Source: Neoceratodus forsteri
Taxonomy: Eukaryota; Chordata; Ceratodontiformes; Ceratodontidae
NCBI GenBank assembly: GCA_016271365.2
Contig: CM028132.1
Span: forward strand, 1,182,947,001-1,183,011,000
Reading direction: 5' to 3'
DNA: 64,000 nucleotides
The notes beneath the pieces are model-generated. The model saw only the letters and a list, made by a program, of their open reading frames with translations. It had not been told where the DNA came from and did no database searches. Below are positions 1 through 10,330 of the stretch, piece after piece (position 1 is the first letter of the stretch; each line of letters starts with the position of its first letter). A program made the position numbers and the translations under genes.

Positions 1-2
1 AC

Positions 3-719
3 GTGGTACCCACTAGCTCTCTCTCGGGATTCACAGAGCACCCTTTGGGTGAGGGATTGGTGGCAGACTCTGTGTTAAGGCACTCTGGAAACACCAGGGA
101 TGTTGACAAGCCACCTGACAAGGAATCCAAGATGTTGGACAATGTGGCTAAGAAAATCTACACTGCCTCCTTGCCTGGTCTTCACCAGGCAAGCATGGCC
201 CTCCTCATGGCCCACTTCTCTCATGCCATGCTGGGCATCCTGGATGAGGTGCTTCCTCAACTCCCAGCAGACCTTCAGACCACGGTCAAACAGGTCCGGG
301 ACCAGGGCCGGTCTGTAGCCAAACAATAGCTCCAGACAGCCAAGGATACTGGGGACTCCTTTGCCCGCTTCGTGATGGCCTCAGTGGTCATGCGCTGTAG
401 GGCTTGGCTGAGGATCTCAACCTTCACAGCAGACACTCAGCACAAGCTGGCAGATGTCCCTTTCCTGGGCATGGAACTGTTTGGGTCCGGGGTCGAGGGT
501 CACCTCACCTGTATTGAGAAGTCCAGTGCCACCTTGGACTCCGTGACATCTGCCCAGAAGAACCCTAAGGGCTCCAAGCAGCAGCAGAAAAGGAAGCCTT
601 TTCAGTCCACCTCCACTCCTGCAGCCAAACCCTCCCAGCCCCAGGCTGGCCAGCAGGCTCAGGCCTGGCGACCATGGCCCAAGTCAGTGGCTTCGGTTGA
701 TCACAAGCCTGGACGATGA
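3..719 (+). pseudogene. DIRS gag-like protein, one in-frame stop
   Basis: A single frame reads from base 3 to 719 with a TAG at 327-329 splitting it. The text resembles the ORF1 of vertebrate DIRS elements: a helical N-terminal part, then a segment around MASVVMRCRAWLRISTF and a downstream LFG motif, and a basic, Gln/Lys/Pro-rich tail. That tail would suit nucleic-acid binding in a particle-like RNP. The start codon is not in the window, because the frame is open at the left edge. It lies immediately upstream of the RT region on the same strand. The assignment rests on pattern resemblance and position, not on a conserved catalytic motif. Confidence 0.65.
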
Positions 720-984
720 GGCTCTGGTAGCACCTCAGTTGGGCCCTCCTCCTCTTCTAAGCCTGCCCAGTGAAGGGATTAGGGGTTCCTCTCCTCCCCT
801 GGGTCCTCCCATGGGGGGGTTAGCTCCGCCACTTCCTTCCTGCCTGGTCTGCTGTCACCTCGGACAGGTGGGTTCTGAAAGTGGTGGGTCAGGGTCTGCC
901 TCTGGAATTCAAGCAATACCTTCCTTGCCATGCTCATGCCCCATGGGAGGACTTGGTTTCCGCAGACATACTGTCAGCTCTGCG

Positions 985-1413
985 CCGACATTTTAGTTTG
1001 TTTTTTTGTTGACCAGGAAAGGAAGACTAGATGATTCTGCCTATTTTCAGCCTCTTCCGGGGAAGGGGGATACAGATGGATGCCAATTGACCCGGAACCA
1101 GATTAAGTTGTTGGTGGTATTTTTAGTGAATGGGGGAAATTTGACCAGGACACCGGGGAAATTCTACTACTCTTTTCGAGAAATGCCATGGGAACTTTAA
1201 CATTCACCTGAACTACCACCAGAAAAGGCAGATGGGACCTCGTTTTAACATCTCATCCAATAGATGGCACCATAGGAATGCAGCACCCCTCTCATGCTGC
1301 ACTACAGTGTCAGTATTGGGATTTAGCCCAAGCGACTGGTGTAGGAATAGATCTCACAGCCTTCTGATCTTCCAGCCTCAGAGGCGAGTGTGCAACCTGC
1401 TGAGCCACTGTCA
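985..1413 (-). mobile_element. V-SINE-like tRNA-derived SINE, copy 1
   Basis: Read on the minus strand, it starts with a tRNA-like head near 1413 (box A-like GTGGCTCAGCAGG). It continues through a conserved body containing GATGAGATGTTAAAACGAGG and ends at about 985-1010 in a LINE-like tail (CCTGGTCAACAAAAAAACAAA). Two more copies lie at 48240-48640 and 62651-63090. It interrupts the DIRS 1 reading frame between the gag-like part and the RT. The tail resembles the 3' end of the LINE at 14600-16340. I see no clean target-site duplication. The name V-SINE-like is by resemblance; only the tRNA head, shared core and LINE-like tail are seen directly. Confidence 0.75.
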
Positions 1414-3110
1414 CTAGCCCAGAACCTCCGCAAGGAGTCCGTGGTTCCTGTCATGGATCCTCCGGAACACACAGGGTTTGTCTCCAGGTACTTCCTGGTG
1501 CAAAGTGGACGGGAGGGCTGGCACCTCATTCTAGATCTGCATGACCTGAACAAATTTCTCTGGTTGCACACCTTCAGGATGATAACTCTGTCTCAGATCA
1601 TACCATCTCTACAGTGAAACATGTTGTTTCACTCCCTGGATTTCCAGGACATGTTCTTCCATGTCCCGAGCCACCCGTCTCATCGAAGGATCCTCTGCTT
1701 CTGAGGAGAGGGAACCCTCTACGAGTTCCAGGTCATGTAATTCGGCCTCTCCTTGGCCCACAGGGTCTTCACTAAGTGCATTGCAGTGGTGGCAGCTTAC
1801 CTGAGGGGCTAAGGGGCCCAGGTTTACCTGTACTTGGATGACTGGCTGATTGCAGGTCCCTCCATGCAGGAGGTGGAGCTGTCCAGGGACCTGGTCCTCC
1901 AGACTTGCATCTCCCTTGGCCTCCTGGTCAACAAGGCGAAGTTGGAACTTGTACGTTTGCAGGTGATCAACCTCATCAGGGCGGAGCTTGACTCTTGCAG
2001 AGCCAAAGCCTGGCTCTTTGCAGACAGGGCAGAGGCTCTCTGCTCCTGTGCCCGATCATTTTGGGTTGGGTAGTTGCACCCTGCACGGGACTTCCTGCAT
2101 TTGCTGTGTTACATGGCAGCCTGTACCAGCGTAGTCCGATGGGCCTGCTAGAGAATGTGCTCCCTGCAGTGGAAGCTGGCTAGCCAGTGGTCTCAGCACA
2201 AGGATCACTTTGACCAGTTGGTCACTGTGACCCAGAGGATGTGGGGCACCATCCTGTGGTGGTTAGTCCCAGCGCATCTGCAGGAAGGGATCCCATTTGT
2301 CCTCCCCGTGCCTACAACCATCCTAATGACCAATGCCTCTCTCACGGGTTGGGGTGCACACCTGGTGGAACACAGAGTCCATGGGCTTTGGACCTCTGAG
2401 GAGTCCCGATGCCACATCAACCTGCTGGAGCTCTGGGCAGTTCCACTAGCGTTGACTGCATTCACTCCACACATCCGGGATCAGGTGGTCCAGGTCCAGG
2501 CTGACAATACCACGACTATGTACTACCTCAAGAAACAGAGTGGGACGCACTCCCTCTCTCTGTGCAGTGAAGCTCTCCACATTTGGACCCTCATGTGCAG
2601 CCTGGAGGCAGATCTCCTAGCCATCCGTGTGTCAGAGGCCTCCAGTCAGCTGGTGGACACTCTCAGCCAGGTGGGTGAGTCGTCTCACGAGTGGTCTCTC
2701 CACCCAGAGGTAGTGCACAGCCTGTTCTCCCAGTGGGGCACCCCACAGGAGGACCTGTTTGCCTCCAGGGAGAACGCAAAGCTGAGGCTGTTTTGTGCCC
2801 ACCCCCTTCAACAGGGAATGCTGCAGGGGGATGCCTTCTTGAGGCCCTGGACTCCAGGCCCTCTTCTATGCTTTCCATCAGATTTGTTTGATCCACAAGG
2901 TGCTTCTCAAGGCCACTAGGGACAAAGCACAGATGATCCTGGTGGCTCTGGACTGGCCACGCCAGTTCTGGTACCCCAATCTCCTCAGCAGCAGACTCCT
3001 GAGGCATCTTCCCCTATGCCTGAACCTGTTTTCCATCAATCAAGGGAAGGTACTCTACCTGGACCTTCAGTCCCTACACTTGACAGCCTGATTCCTGAAT
3101 GGCTAGAGTG
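1414..3110 (+). pseudogene. DIRS reverse transcriptase and RNase H
   Basis: The RT begins in the segment HLILDLHDLNKFL (near 1520) and reaches its catalytic signature YLDDWLIAG at about 1830-1857. The YxDD aspartates are intact. RNase H follows at about 2320-2560, with GWGAHLVEHRVHGLW, HINLLELWAVPLAL and ADNTTTMYYLKKQ. The first RNase H acidic residue, usually in a TDAS-type motif, reads TNAS, so a catalytic Asp appears to be replaced by Asn. The connection segment continues through EDLFASREN and WPRQFWYPNLL. Several stops and frameshifts (for example the stop after 1614) make it inactive. A V-SINE separates it from the gag-like part. Confidence 0.85.
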
Positions 3111-4440
3111 ACATGCCTTGGGTTTCTCCGAAGCTGTCTTCACAGTTGTGGAGGCATCTCGGAAAGAGTAGACCAGGAAGTACTATGCCTTCAAATGAAA
3201 GAGATTCTCTAGTTGGTGTCAGGGCAAGGGGTTGGACCCTTTGTTCTGTCCTGAGGCTAGCATTCTTGATTATCTCTGGTCCCTCTCTCAGTTGTGCCTT
3301 CGGTCAACGACCCTTAATGTGCACCTGGCAGCCATCTCTGCTTACCGGGCATGGCCAGTAAGTAGTCAGTGGCACAGGAGAAGGTGGTCTGGCCCTTTTC
3401 CTAGGGCCTTGACCACATTTCCCCGCTGGTGCATGAACCACTACCACCGTGGGACTTGTTGCTGCTTTTGACAAAGCTCATGGGCAAGCCGTTTAAACCG
3501 ATGCACAGGTGGGAGATGTCTCACCTGTTATGGAAGACCGCCCTCCTGGTGGCTGTCATGTCAGCCAGAAGGATCAGTGAGCTCCAGGCACTTTTGGTGG
3601 AGTCTCCTTACCTGGTCTTCCACAGGGGCAAGGTTGTCCTGCCCCCCAAAACGTTGTGCCGGATTTCACCTTAACCAGGTGATTAATCTCTGGGTGTACT
3701 TTGCCAGTCACACCTAAGAGGCATAGCTCTCAACCTTTCATCCCCCAAATGTGGAACACTGCCTCTCAAAATGTGGAACAAAAAGGCGAAATGTGGAACA
3801 CCTTGTCAAATTATGGAGATAGAAACCTAGAACACTTTAAGAATGTATGTTTTCATGTTCACAAAGTTTGTTGTTCATTGAACAATACACTTTTCACATA
3901 TATTGTTTGGATTTTTTCTTTACAGTTTTTGTGTGCAATGTGGGATGGGTCATTTCAATGTGGAACAGAGGATTTTTGGGAGGCAAAATGAGGAGCTGTT
4001 CCTCGTAATGTGGGACAGTTGAGAGGTATGCTAAGGGGCTGAGCACAGACTCCATACTCTGAACCTGAGACGAGTGCTTGCTTACTGTAAGGAGCACGTG
4101 GCTGGAGTTTGGGGAGAGGTTCGCCAGCTGTTTGTCACGTACACTGAAGCTGCACCTGGCAGACCTGCAGTCAAGCAGATGATTGACAGGTGGATTGTAT
4201 CCTGCATTGATCTCGCTATAGGTTGGCGGGTAGATAGCCTCCCGGAGGGATGAGCACTTATTCCACCCACCATACCGCTGTATCAGTGGCTGCTTCCAAG
4301 GACATCCCTATGCAGGAAATCTGCAGGGCTGCTACCTGGAGGTCAGCACACACCTTAATTTCCCAGTACCACATTGACCTAGAGTCATGCCGGGATGCTG
4401 GTTTTGGGGCCTCAGTTCTCCAATCTCTGTTCCCTAAGTA
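3110..4440 (+). pseudogene. DIRS tyrosine recombinase (YR), split by a MITE
   Basis: The N-terminal core-binding part is recognisable near 3160-3360 (KYYAFKWKRF..., ILDYLWSLSQLCLRSTTLNVHLAAISAYRAW). The first catalytic Arg region reads VAVMSARRISELQALL at about 3550-3600. After the insertion at 3722-4030 the frame resumes toward ICRAATWRSAHTLISQYHID (near 4320-4380), which contains the Tyr nucleophile region. The HxxR box seen in the other two DIRS copies is lost here (YSTHHTAVS). The recombinase would normally integrate circular DIRS DNA without leaving a target duplication. It ends at a stop near 4440, just before the internal complementary region. Confidence 0.85.
3722..4030. mobile_element. 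hAT-like MITE with 8-bp TSD
   Basis: The 309-bp element begins CATAGCTCTCAAC and ends with the complement of CATACCTCTCAAC, giving 13-bp terminal inverted repeats with one mismatch. It is flanked by ctaagagg (3714-3721) and ctaagggg (4031-4038), an 8-bp target duplication with one change. Eight-base duplications and CA-starting ends are typical of hAT transposons. The interior repeats ATGTGGRAC several times near both ends, like subterminal transposase-binding repeats. It encodes no transposase. It sits inside the recombinase gene of DIRS 1 and so is younger than it. Confidence 0.8.
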
Positions 4441-4459
4441 GAGGGTATGCATCTTGCCT

Positions 4460-6430
4460 TTCTCCTCCCAGAGAACTGCTAGGAGTCTGCCAAGAAGTGT
4501 GGATAGAACATCATATCCACATCTCTAGATGTAACCCCCCCTGCAAATGGGGGTTCCCAAAAGACTTCCAGGAGCTTGCTTGAATGCTCCAAGCCTGAAT
4601 GGTGTTTGGCATTTAAGCCATTTATCAGTGAGTGTTTTTAGAGCCTCTGGTACTGTCTCTTTAAGAGCTGTCTGCTTGCAGACATAATTAGTTTGTATGG
4701 GGGGACTGTGTGCTTCTCTGAGTACCACTCGAGCTGCTGCCAATTCACTTCATTTTTGCAGTCACTAGGAGTGCAAAGGGAACCTATCTGAAAGATGTAA
4801 CTGTTTGCCAGAAATTATTTAGAGTAATAATGAAATTACAGTTTGTCTAACCTGCTTTCTTTGCAGTCAGAACTGTGTCTGCTAGTTCCCCATTCTAGTT
4901 TTGAACTGCTGAACTGGACCAATCAGTGTGGGGTAAGCTAGCTCTAAAATGGTGCCTTGGACGAATCAGAACTTGGACTCATAATCTGAGCCAGCCAACA
5001 AGAGGATTGTATGGGCAGTGACTCTGGGAGATGTAGTTTAGACTTCAGTGCCTTTTGGACCAACAGCAGCAGTCTATTGTGAGTGACAGCCAATCCAGTC
5101 AAGAACTGGGAGGAACTCAAAGGAAGTGCCCGTTTTGTCGGTTGGAGTTTCAGTTGAGCTTTGGCAGTGAAGAAGGAAGGAGCCCTGTGCTTTTTCAGTG
5201 TGCAGTTTTAGTCTAAAACGTGTGTAAGGCCAGAGTTCGGTTTGCAGCTTGTGTAACAGCTTGTTAGGACTGAACCGTCCTGTGAAAAGAATCAAAGGAT
5301 CTCTGAAGAGTAGAAACCAGGCTCACCCTGTAGAAGACTGGAGGAATTGCTGAAAATTGACTCGGTCTGTCAGGAACTGAATCTGCTGTGTGTTCTCCCG
5401 GTATTGTGCAGTAATTGCGATCGGGATACAGATGCAGCCTGCCTGGTATAGTGCTTTCTTTTATATGGATGTGTGAAGAGGTTTGTGTACCTCAAGTGGG
5501 ACCTACTGACATTGAAGGACCCTATCTTATTTGGAGGTCGTGAGTACTAATTCAAGGTCGCTCCCGTTGAATTGCCACATTAAATCCAAATGGAATTACT
5601 GTACTGCTGACTGTTTAATTCTCCTTTCTCTGTGTGAAAGGGCCCCTACCAGCTGCCACAGTTTGGACTAGCCACTAGGTCTTGGGTACCCAGGGACAGT
5701 AACTGATAGGGATAGGCCTGTGCACAGAGCCATAGGTAGATTATTAGAGTGATAAGCTAATTAACCTGATTTCCCCCTGTCCTTGTTATATCCCCCTAAA
5801 TAAATCAGAGCTGCTTGTTTCAGCAAAGTTATACTGCCTGAGGTATTTGTCTATGTTAAAGTACTGTACTGTGATTGTTGCACTGTATCTCATTTCACAG
5901 GAGGTCCCAGTGCCGGAACCAGACCTTGGGGTAAGTGTATACTGTGAAGGTAATTCTGATATATTGTGTGGGCCACTAGTGGGAAGAAAGGGGGGTTGCA
6001 GTGTCCCAGAGGGCTGTGACCAAGTTAGTTTAACTATTGCAAACCCTGACCTCTGGGTGGAGGCACCCGCCATTGGATCCAGGCCCCTCAACCTGTTAGT
6101 GGCAAATCAGGCAGGGGTAGTAGCTCCTGGGATAGCGCCATCTAGGGGTTACATAGAAAAACAGGTTACTCACCTGTAACAGTAGTTCTAGGAGTGGTAT
6201 ATGACATTCATCCACACGGACCCACCCAACCTCCCCTGGCTTTGGCGCACACACTCTGCTTCCAGTGGGAAAGATCAAGAGGCGGAGCCGAAGTAGTTAC
6301 TACCTGGGTGGGTGGGAGGAGCAAGCTTAAAGACTTTCTGGCAAGTCTTAAAGGGAAAAGACACTGCCAGATAGTGTGGATGAACATCATATACCACTCC
6401 TAGAACTACTGTTATAGTGAGTAACCTGTT
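4460..6430. repeat. DIRS 1 internal complementary region and right ITR
   Basis: The left half of the internal complementary region lies at about 4470-4529 (with gtggat...atccac), and the right half at 6154-6205 (ggttactcacctgtaacag). The LTR lies between them. The right half is complementary to the right ITR at about 6375-6430 (ctgttatagtgagtaacc). In DIRS biology this complementarity templates closure of the cDNA circle. The left half would pair with a left ITR outside the window. Confidence 0.8.
4530..6153 (+). mobile_element. Solo LTR of a TGTAACC...GGTTACA family
   Basis: The 1624-bp block starts TGTAACCCC and ends GGGGTTACA. It is flanked by the 4-bp direct repeat taga (4526-4529 and 6154-6157). 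It contains an AATAAA polyadenylation signal at about 5799 and no long ORF. A second copy lies on the opposite strand at 33183-39723, confirming a repeat family with these exact ends. Joining the flanks restores the DIRS 1 internal complementary region, which proves it is an insertion. TG/CA ends, a poly(A) signal and a short target duplication indicate an LTR left by recombination. The internal region is absent, so Gypsy versus ERV cannot be decided. Confidence 0.75.
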
Positions 6431-6431
6431 T

Positions 6432-7025
6432 TTTTTGGTTGCCATTACTTCTGCTCAAAGAAATTCAGAGCTGCAGGCGCTCATGTGTAAGCAGCCTCAT
6501 CTGGTTTTCCACAAAGACAGGATGTCTTTACATACTAACCCTACGTTTTTACCGAGAGTGCTGTCTGAGTTTACCCGGAATCAATCCACCCACCTGCCTG
6601 TGTTTTTCCTGGAGCATGCCAATCCAGGGGAAGCCTTGCTCCACACCTTAGATGTACATAGACTTTTGCATGATTATGTTACTCATAGGAAGGAATTCAG
6701 AAAGTCCTTGCAGCTCTTTGTTTCCTTCACCACTGGTAAAGAGGGCGTACCAGTTTCGAAGCAGTGCCTGTCCAGATAGTTGGCTAACTGCATCATTTTT
6801 TGTTGCAGGAAGTATGGTAAGGAACATCCTGGGGTTGGTAAGGTCCACTGTACCAGGGGCATGGCCGATTTAGCTGCCTACTTCAGGAGTGTTTCCGCAG
6901 CCGGAATTTGTGCTGCGGCTACTTGGACCACTGTCCATACTTTTACAAACCACTACAGTCTGGACATTGTCTATAGAAGGTGGGCTAATTTCAACCTGGC
7001 TGTGTTACAAGGTCTCCTTTCTTAG
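6432..7025 (+). pseudogene. DIRS 2 tyrosine recombinase, C-terminal part
   Basis: The frame opens at the DIRS 1 right end with VAITSAQRNSELQALM, the first catalytic Arg region, so the upstream part was displaced by DIRS 1. It shifts frame near 6779 and continues through HCTRGMADLAAYF, an intact HxxR box, to AAATWTTVHTFTNHYSLDI, with the Tyr region present. It ends LQGLLS followed by a stop at 7025. This copy keeps the catalytic residues that are visible, unlike DIRS 1, but one frameshift inactivates it. The complementary region and ITR follow directly. Confidence 0.85.
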
Positions 7026-7080
7026 ATGCCTGTCGTCCATCCCCCCGAACCAGTCTCCTTTGCAATACTGCTTGGGACTC

Positions 7081-7460
7081 GTTCCTAAGGTATGACCTGT
7101 TGCAAGAGATATCCTCGAAGAAGATAACAGTTACATAAGACCTTACCATAACAGTAGATCTTTGAAAGAATCTCATGCAGCAGGTCATGCCATCCCTCCC
7201 TCCTTCGCCCTTTTTCCTTTTTTCCTTCCCTGTGATGGTGACCTATCAGCTCCTCAAGCTTCTTCTGGTGGTGGCCTCTCCTTGGTTCCCTTGAAGGCTT
7301 GTACTTGCGGAATGACCTCTGGTCGGGAACTGAGGAGGGCCTGCTTGCGAAAAAGCTTCCATGTGGTCCTGGTATCTGACAGCTGAGGTTCCTAAGGTGT
7401 GACCTTCTGCAAGAGATTCTTTCGAAGATCTACTGACACAGTAAGTTCTTATGTAACTGT
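7081..7460. repeat. DIRS 2 internal complementary region and right ITR
   Basis: The segment 7081-7190 is followed by a right ITR at about 7388-7460. The right half of the first (gataacagttacataaga to caggtcat) is the reverse complement of the ITR (gaccttctgcaagagat ... taagttcttatgtaactgt). The left half, with cctcgaagaagataac, would pair with a left ITR that is not present. The organisation matches DIRS 3 at 60643-61102. Confidence 0.8.
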
Positions 7461-7817
7461 TCTTTTTCCACGTGCTTATTTAACATTTATTAATGTATTC
7501 TATTACTGATTATTGCTGGATATTTTATTGTTAAAAATTGAGAAAAAAAAATTTTAATTCAGTTTTAACTAGTTGGTAATTGTTTAATTGTGTATTTTTT
7601 TGCTTTGTATATGTATTTTCCTCATGGTATACAGCTTTAATTGGTAGGTATGCAGCTTTAGTTTAATGAGGTACTATATACAGGATAAGGCACGATAATG
7701 GCTTCTATGGGGGAAAAAGTCCCTATCAATATGTTATAAAGAAATATACTCGTTGAGGGAACTTAAAAGATAATCAAACCATGAGCCCTAAGGGTGAGCG
7801 GCTTTATTGTCTGTTTA
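7461..7817. other. AT-rich sequence without recognised features
   Basis: AT-rich DNA between the end of DIRS 2 and a LINE 3' end. No coding pattern, terminal repeat or structured element was seen. Confidence 0.5.
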
Positions 7818-8080
7818 TTTTTTTTATTCATTTTTGTTGACTAGATACGTGCAGTAGACAAACAAATACCTATTTCCAGGCACAACCCCGAAGATCACGT
7901 ACAGAAGTACAGAGTATAATAAATACATGTGGTATAACAAAATATAGGTAAAAGCATGACATAATAAAGTACGAGTGGTCTAGAGTAGGACTAAGCACAT
8001 AGTAGACAGTGAAAAACTATTCAGAATATGACAATCCACATATTGCATGGGGTGATACATAAAGAATTGTTATATAAATG
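7818..8080 (-). mobile_element. LINE 3' end, same tail as the LINE at 14.6 kb
   Basis: On the minus strand it ends with a short segment (CCTGGAAATAGG, then TCAACAAAAATG) and an A-rich run. This corresponds to the 3' terminus of the LINE at 14600-16340 and to the tails of the V-SINE-like copies. Upstream sequence (to about 8080) shares the A-rich, tacatt/aaaata texture of that LINE's 3' untranslated region. No coding part remains, consistent with severe 5' truncation. Confidence 0.55.
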
Positions 8081-8904
8081 CACAATAATTAGCCCCTGTG
8101 TTTGGATATTGACGAGTAAAGTAGACTTATTCATCATTTGTTTTGTAAAATACATTAGTATTCTGACTTTTACCTTTAAATTATGATTGTGATTCTTTCT
8201 GGGTTTGCTTGGTTGTAGTTTGTTCCTGTCATTACATTGTGTAGTGGCATTTTTTGTATGGCTAGTCTTTTGGTCTTTGTGTTTTTCTTTACACTAGTGT
8301 CCCCCTCTATATAAGAAATTGTTCCTGTGGTCCATCATCCTTCAGTTCATTGGTTGTGTCTTGGTGTGCAGCTGGAGTTTGCAGTCTGGAGCGACATTTG
8401 CAGTCAGGAGCAGTGTCTGCAGTTGGGAGTGGCATGTTTGGTTGGGAGCTGCTGTATTTTGCTGCTGGGAGTGGTGTGCATCATTGGGAGCTGATGGATG
8501 TTGCCATCGGGAGCAGCATGTGAGTAGCGTGGAGGGACTGGCCTTGACAGACACAGTGGCAACAGCATGGAGGAACATGTCAGCGGGAGTAGGAGGGCCT
8601 GGAATCTGAGGAGGAGAGATGGACAGGCAAGAGACATACAGGTAGTTGTTAGGTGAGATATAGGGTGTTTCTGTGAGGCTGCAGTAAGTGTTGTTTTTTG
8701 TTGTGGATAGGGTTTGTTTTTTAAACAGATTTGTGTGTGTGTGTGTGTGTCTGCAGTAAGTGTTTTTGTTGTGGATAGAGATTTCTTTGTAGGTGTGGGA
8801 TGATATTGAGTGTCTTATGTTCAGGATATGAAATTAGTGAAAAAGTATGTGCCACTTTGGCATGTAAGTTGTAAAAATGCATGCCTAACAATTTATTTAC
8901 ATGC
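8081..8904. other. Unannotated region with a TG microsatellite
   Basis: A Trp/Cys-rich open frame at 8319-8609 has no family resemblance and looks fortuitous. A (GT)n tract occupies about 8732-8750. It is part of a ~70-bp imperfect tandem duplication: ctgcagtaagtgtt followed by gttgtggatag occurs at about 8680 and again at about 8751. Nothing else is recognised. Confidence 0.5.
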
Positions 8905-9130
8905 CACCTCATATTTTTTCCTAAAAGGGCTTTTTTTAAATGATTTTCTCCTGCCTACCCTTATGGCTGAAGTCCTTAAAAGGATTTATTTATCCACAAG
9001 CTCTTAAAAGGGCTTTTTTCAAAAGTGATTTTTATCCTGCCCGCCTTTGTGCTGCAAGTCCTTTAAAGAACTTTTTTTTTATCCCAAGAACCTTAAAAAG
9101 GTTTTTTTTATTTTTATTTCTATTTTTACT
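8905..9130. repeat. Degenerate tandem motif AAGTCCTTAAAAGGACTT
   Basis: Short self-complementary segments based on ccttaaaagg recur four times, separated by T-runs and by ctgcctacc/ctgcccgcc. The same motif recurs at about 10225-10330 and weakly near 10390, on the far side of a CR1 fragment and a SINE. This suggests one older repeat array later split by insertions. Function unknown. Confidence 0.5.
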
Positions 9131-9269
9131 TCCTCAGCCTGCAGCAGTCCTTCGCGGTGCTCCGGGCACCACAATCCCATCACCCCTGCCATCTCCCAGG
9201 GCTTACCTTTTCTCCTGGAGTGTGTCCCGTGGTATCACCCTCCTTCTGGTGGAGGTGCCCACACCTCAA

Positions 9270-9805
9270 AAAGGACAACCTGCTGGAGAAGATCCAGAGG
9301 AGGACTACAAAGATGACAGTGGGTCAGCAGGGTAAAGCATATGAGGAGAGGTTGAGGGCACTGAACGTGTACTCCCTGGAAGACAGGAGAGAGAGAGAGA
9401 GAGAGGGGACACGATTGGGACCTTCAAGTACTTGAAAGGGATAAATAAGGTGGATAAGGAGAGTCTCTTTAAGCTGAGTGGCAACTATAACACGAGGGGG
9501 CACAGTCTTAATCTGGAGGGTAGGAGGTTTAGGAGGGGGGTCAGGAAGCACTTCTTCACAGAGAGGGTGGTAGATACTTGGAATGCACTGTCGGAAGAGG
9601 TGATCTCATTGAAGACAGTGGGCAGCTTTAAGAGAGGCTGGGATAGGCATAGGGGGAAGGTAAGGATCATGGGTAGGGAGGATAGGAGGAGTGGGAAGGG
9701 AGGGCAGGGACAGTAGCTCAAGCCGTGGATCCTGCAATATGAGCAGACTAGATAGATCAAATGGCCTTCTTCTGCTGGCTTCTTCGTATGTTCGTATGTC
9801 CTCAG
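9270..9805 (+). mobile_element. CR1 LINE, 3' end (fragment A)
   Basis: The translated text reads EKIQRRTTKM, then AYEERLRALNVYSLEDRR and, after a shift, RKHFFTERVVDTWNALSEEV. This is the C-terminal end of CR1 ORF2. The 3' end reads gagcagactagatagatc ... ttcttcgtatgttcgtatgt, the typical CR1 terminal segment with a short repeated ending. An expanded (GA)n tract at about 9388 disrupts the frame. The copy is 5'-truncated, as most CR1 copies are. Confidence 0.85.
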
Positions 9806-10049
9806 GCTGGATCGACTCCCTTGGAGAAGTCATTCATGGTGCTTCTGGAGTGAGCCTGAGTCGGCGGGTGTGGGGTCTGTGAGCTGCCCTGGAGCCATCA
9901 TGGAGTATGGATGCGTTTTCACATTTTCCTTCTCCCTCAGGATGCTGGCTGATGGGTTGCTTATGCAAGGCATGATCTCCCGTCTAGCTGATCAGCTATC
10001 CCCAACCCCTAATGCTTCACTTTGTCTGCACCGTCACCCGTAGTCACTG

Positions 10050-10210
10050 AGTTGGCAATCGTGTGGCAACAGTTATCTTCCTCCCTACCCAGAAGAGGAG
10101 AACATCCTGTGGGATGCTCAGTCCTCTTCCTCCCGCTGCTGTCCAGTGATTCAGGCTGGTTCTTGAACCAGGGTTGTCGGTGTTGTGAGCAGTAGTGCTG
10201 CCACTGCACC
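10050..10210 (-). mobile_element. tRNA-headed SINE with GAGCATCC core, fragment
   Basis: On the minus strand it reads ggttcaagaaccagcctg followed by a core with gagcatcccacaggatg. It is related to the larger copies at 38945-39492 and 41939-42549. It is truncated and lacks an A-tail or target duplication that I can see. Confidence 0.55.
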
Positions 10211-10330
10211 AGCAGGACAGTGAAAGAAAGCTTTTTGAAATAATTTTTCTTCTGCCTACCTGTGTGCCCTGAGTCTTTAGAAGGACTTGCAGTATTTATC
10301 CTCAAGTCCTTAAAAGGGCTTTAACTTTCC

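Larger units (their letters stand above)
1..6431 (+). mobile_element. DIRS-like retrotransposon 1 (5' end outside window)
   Basis: Tyrosine-recombinase retrotransposon. In order it carries a gag-like ORF, reverse transcriptase, RNase H, a tyrosine recombinase, an internal complementary region and a right inverted terminal repeat. The right ITR at about 6375-6430 is the reverse complement of 6158-6205 in the internal complementary region, as expected for the DIRS circular-junction layout. The left ITR lies before base 1. All ORFs are broken. Three younger elements interrupt it: a SINE (985-1413), a hAT-like MITE (3722-4030) and an LTR (4530-6153). Its right end abuts the middle of another DIRS recombinase gene, so it is itself nested. 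The family assignment is firm; the subfamily is not resolved. Confidence 0.85.

Noticed and set aside
8319..8609. Trp/Cys-rich 96-codon open frame, with a complementary frame on the other strand
   Set aside because: Composition follows local repetition of gggagc/tgtgg words; no motif, no start context and no conserved neighbour.
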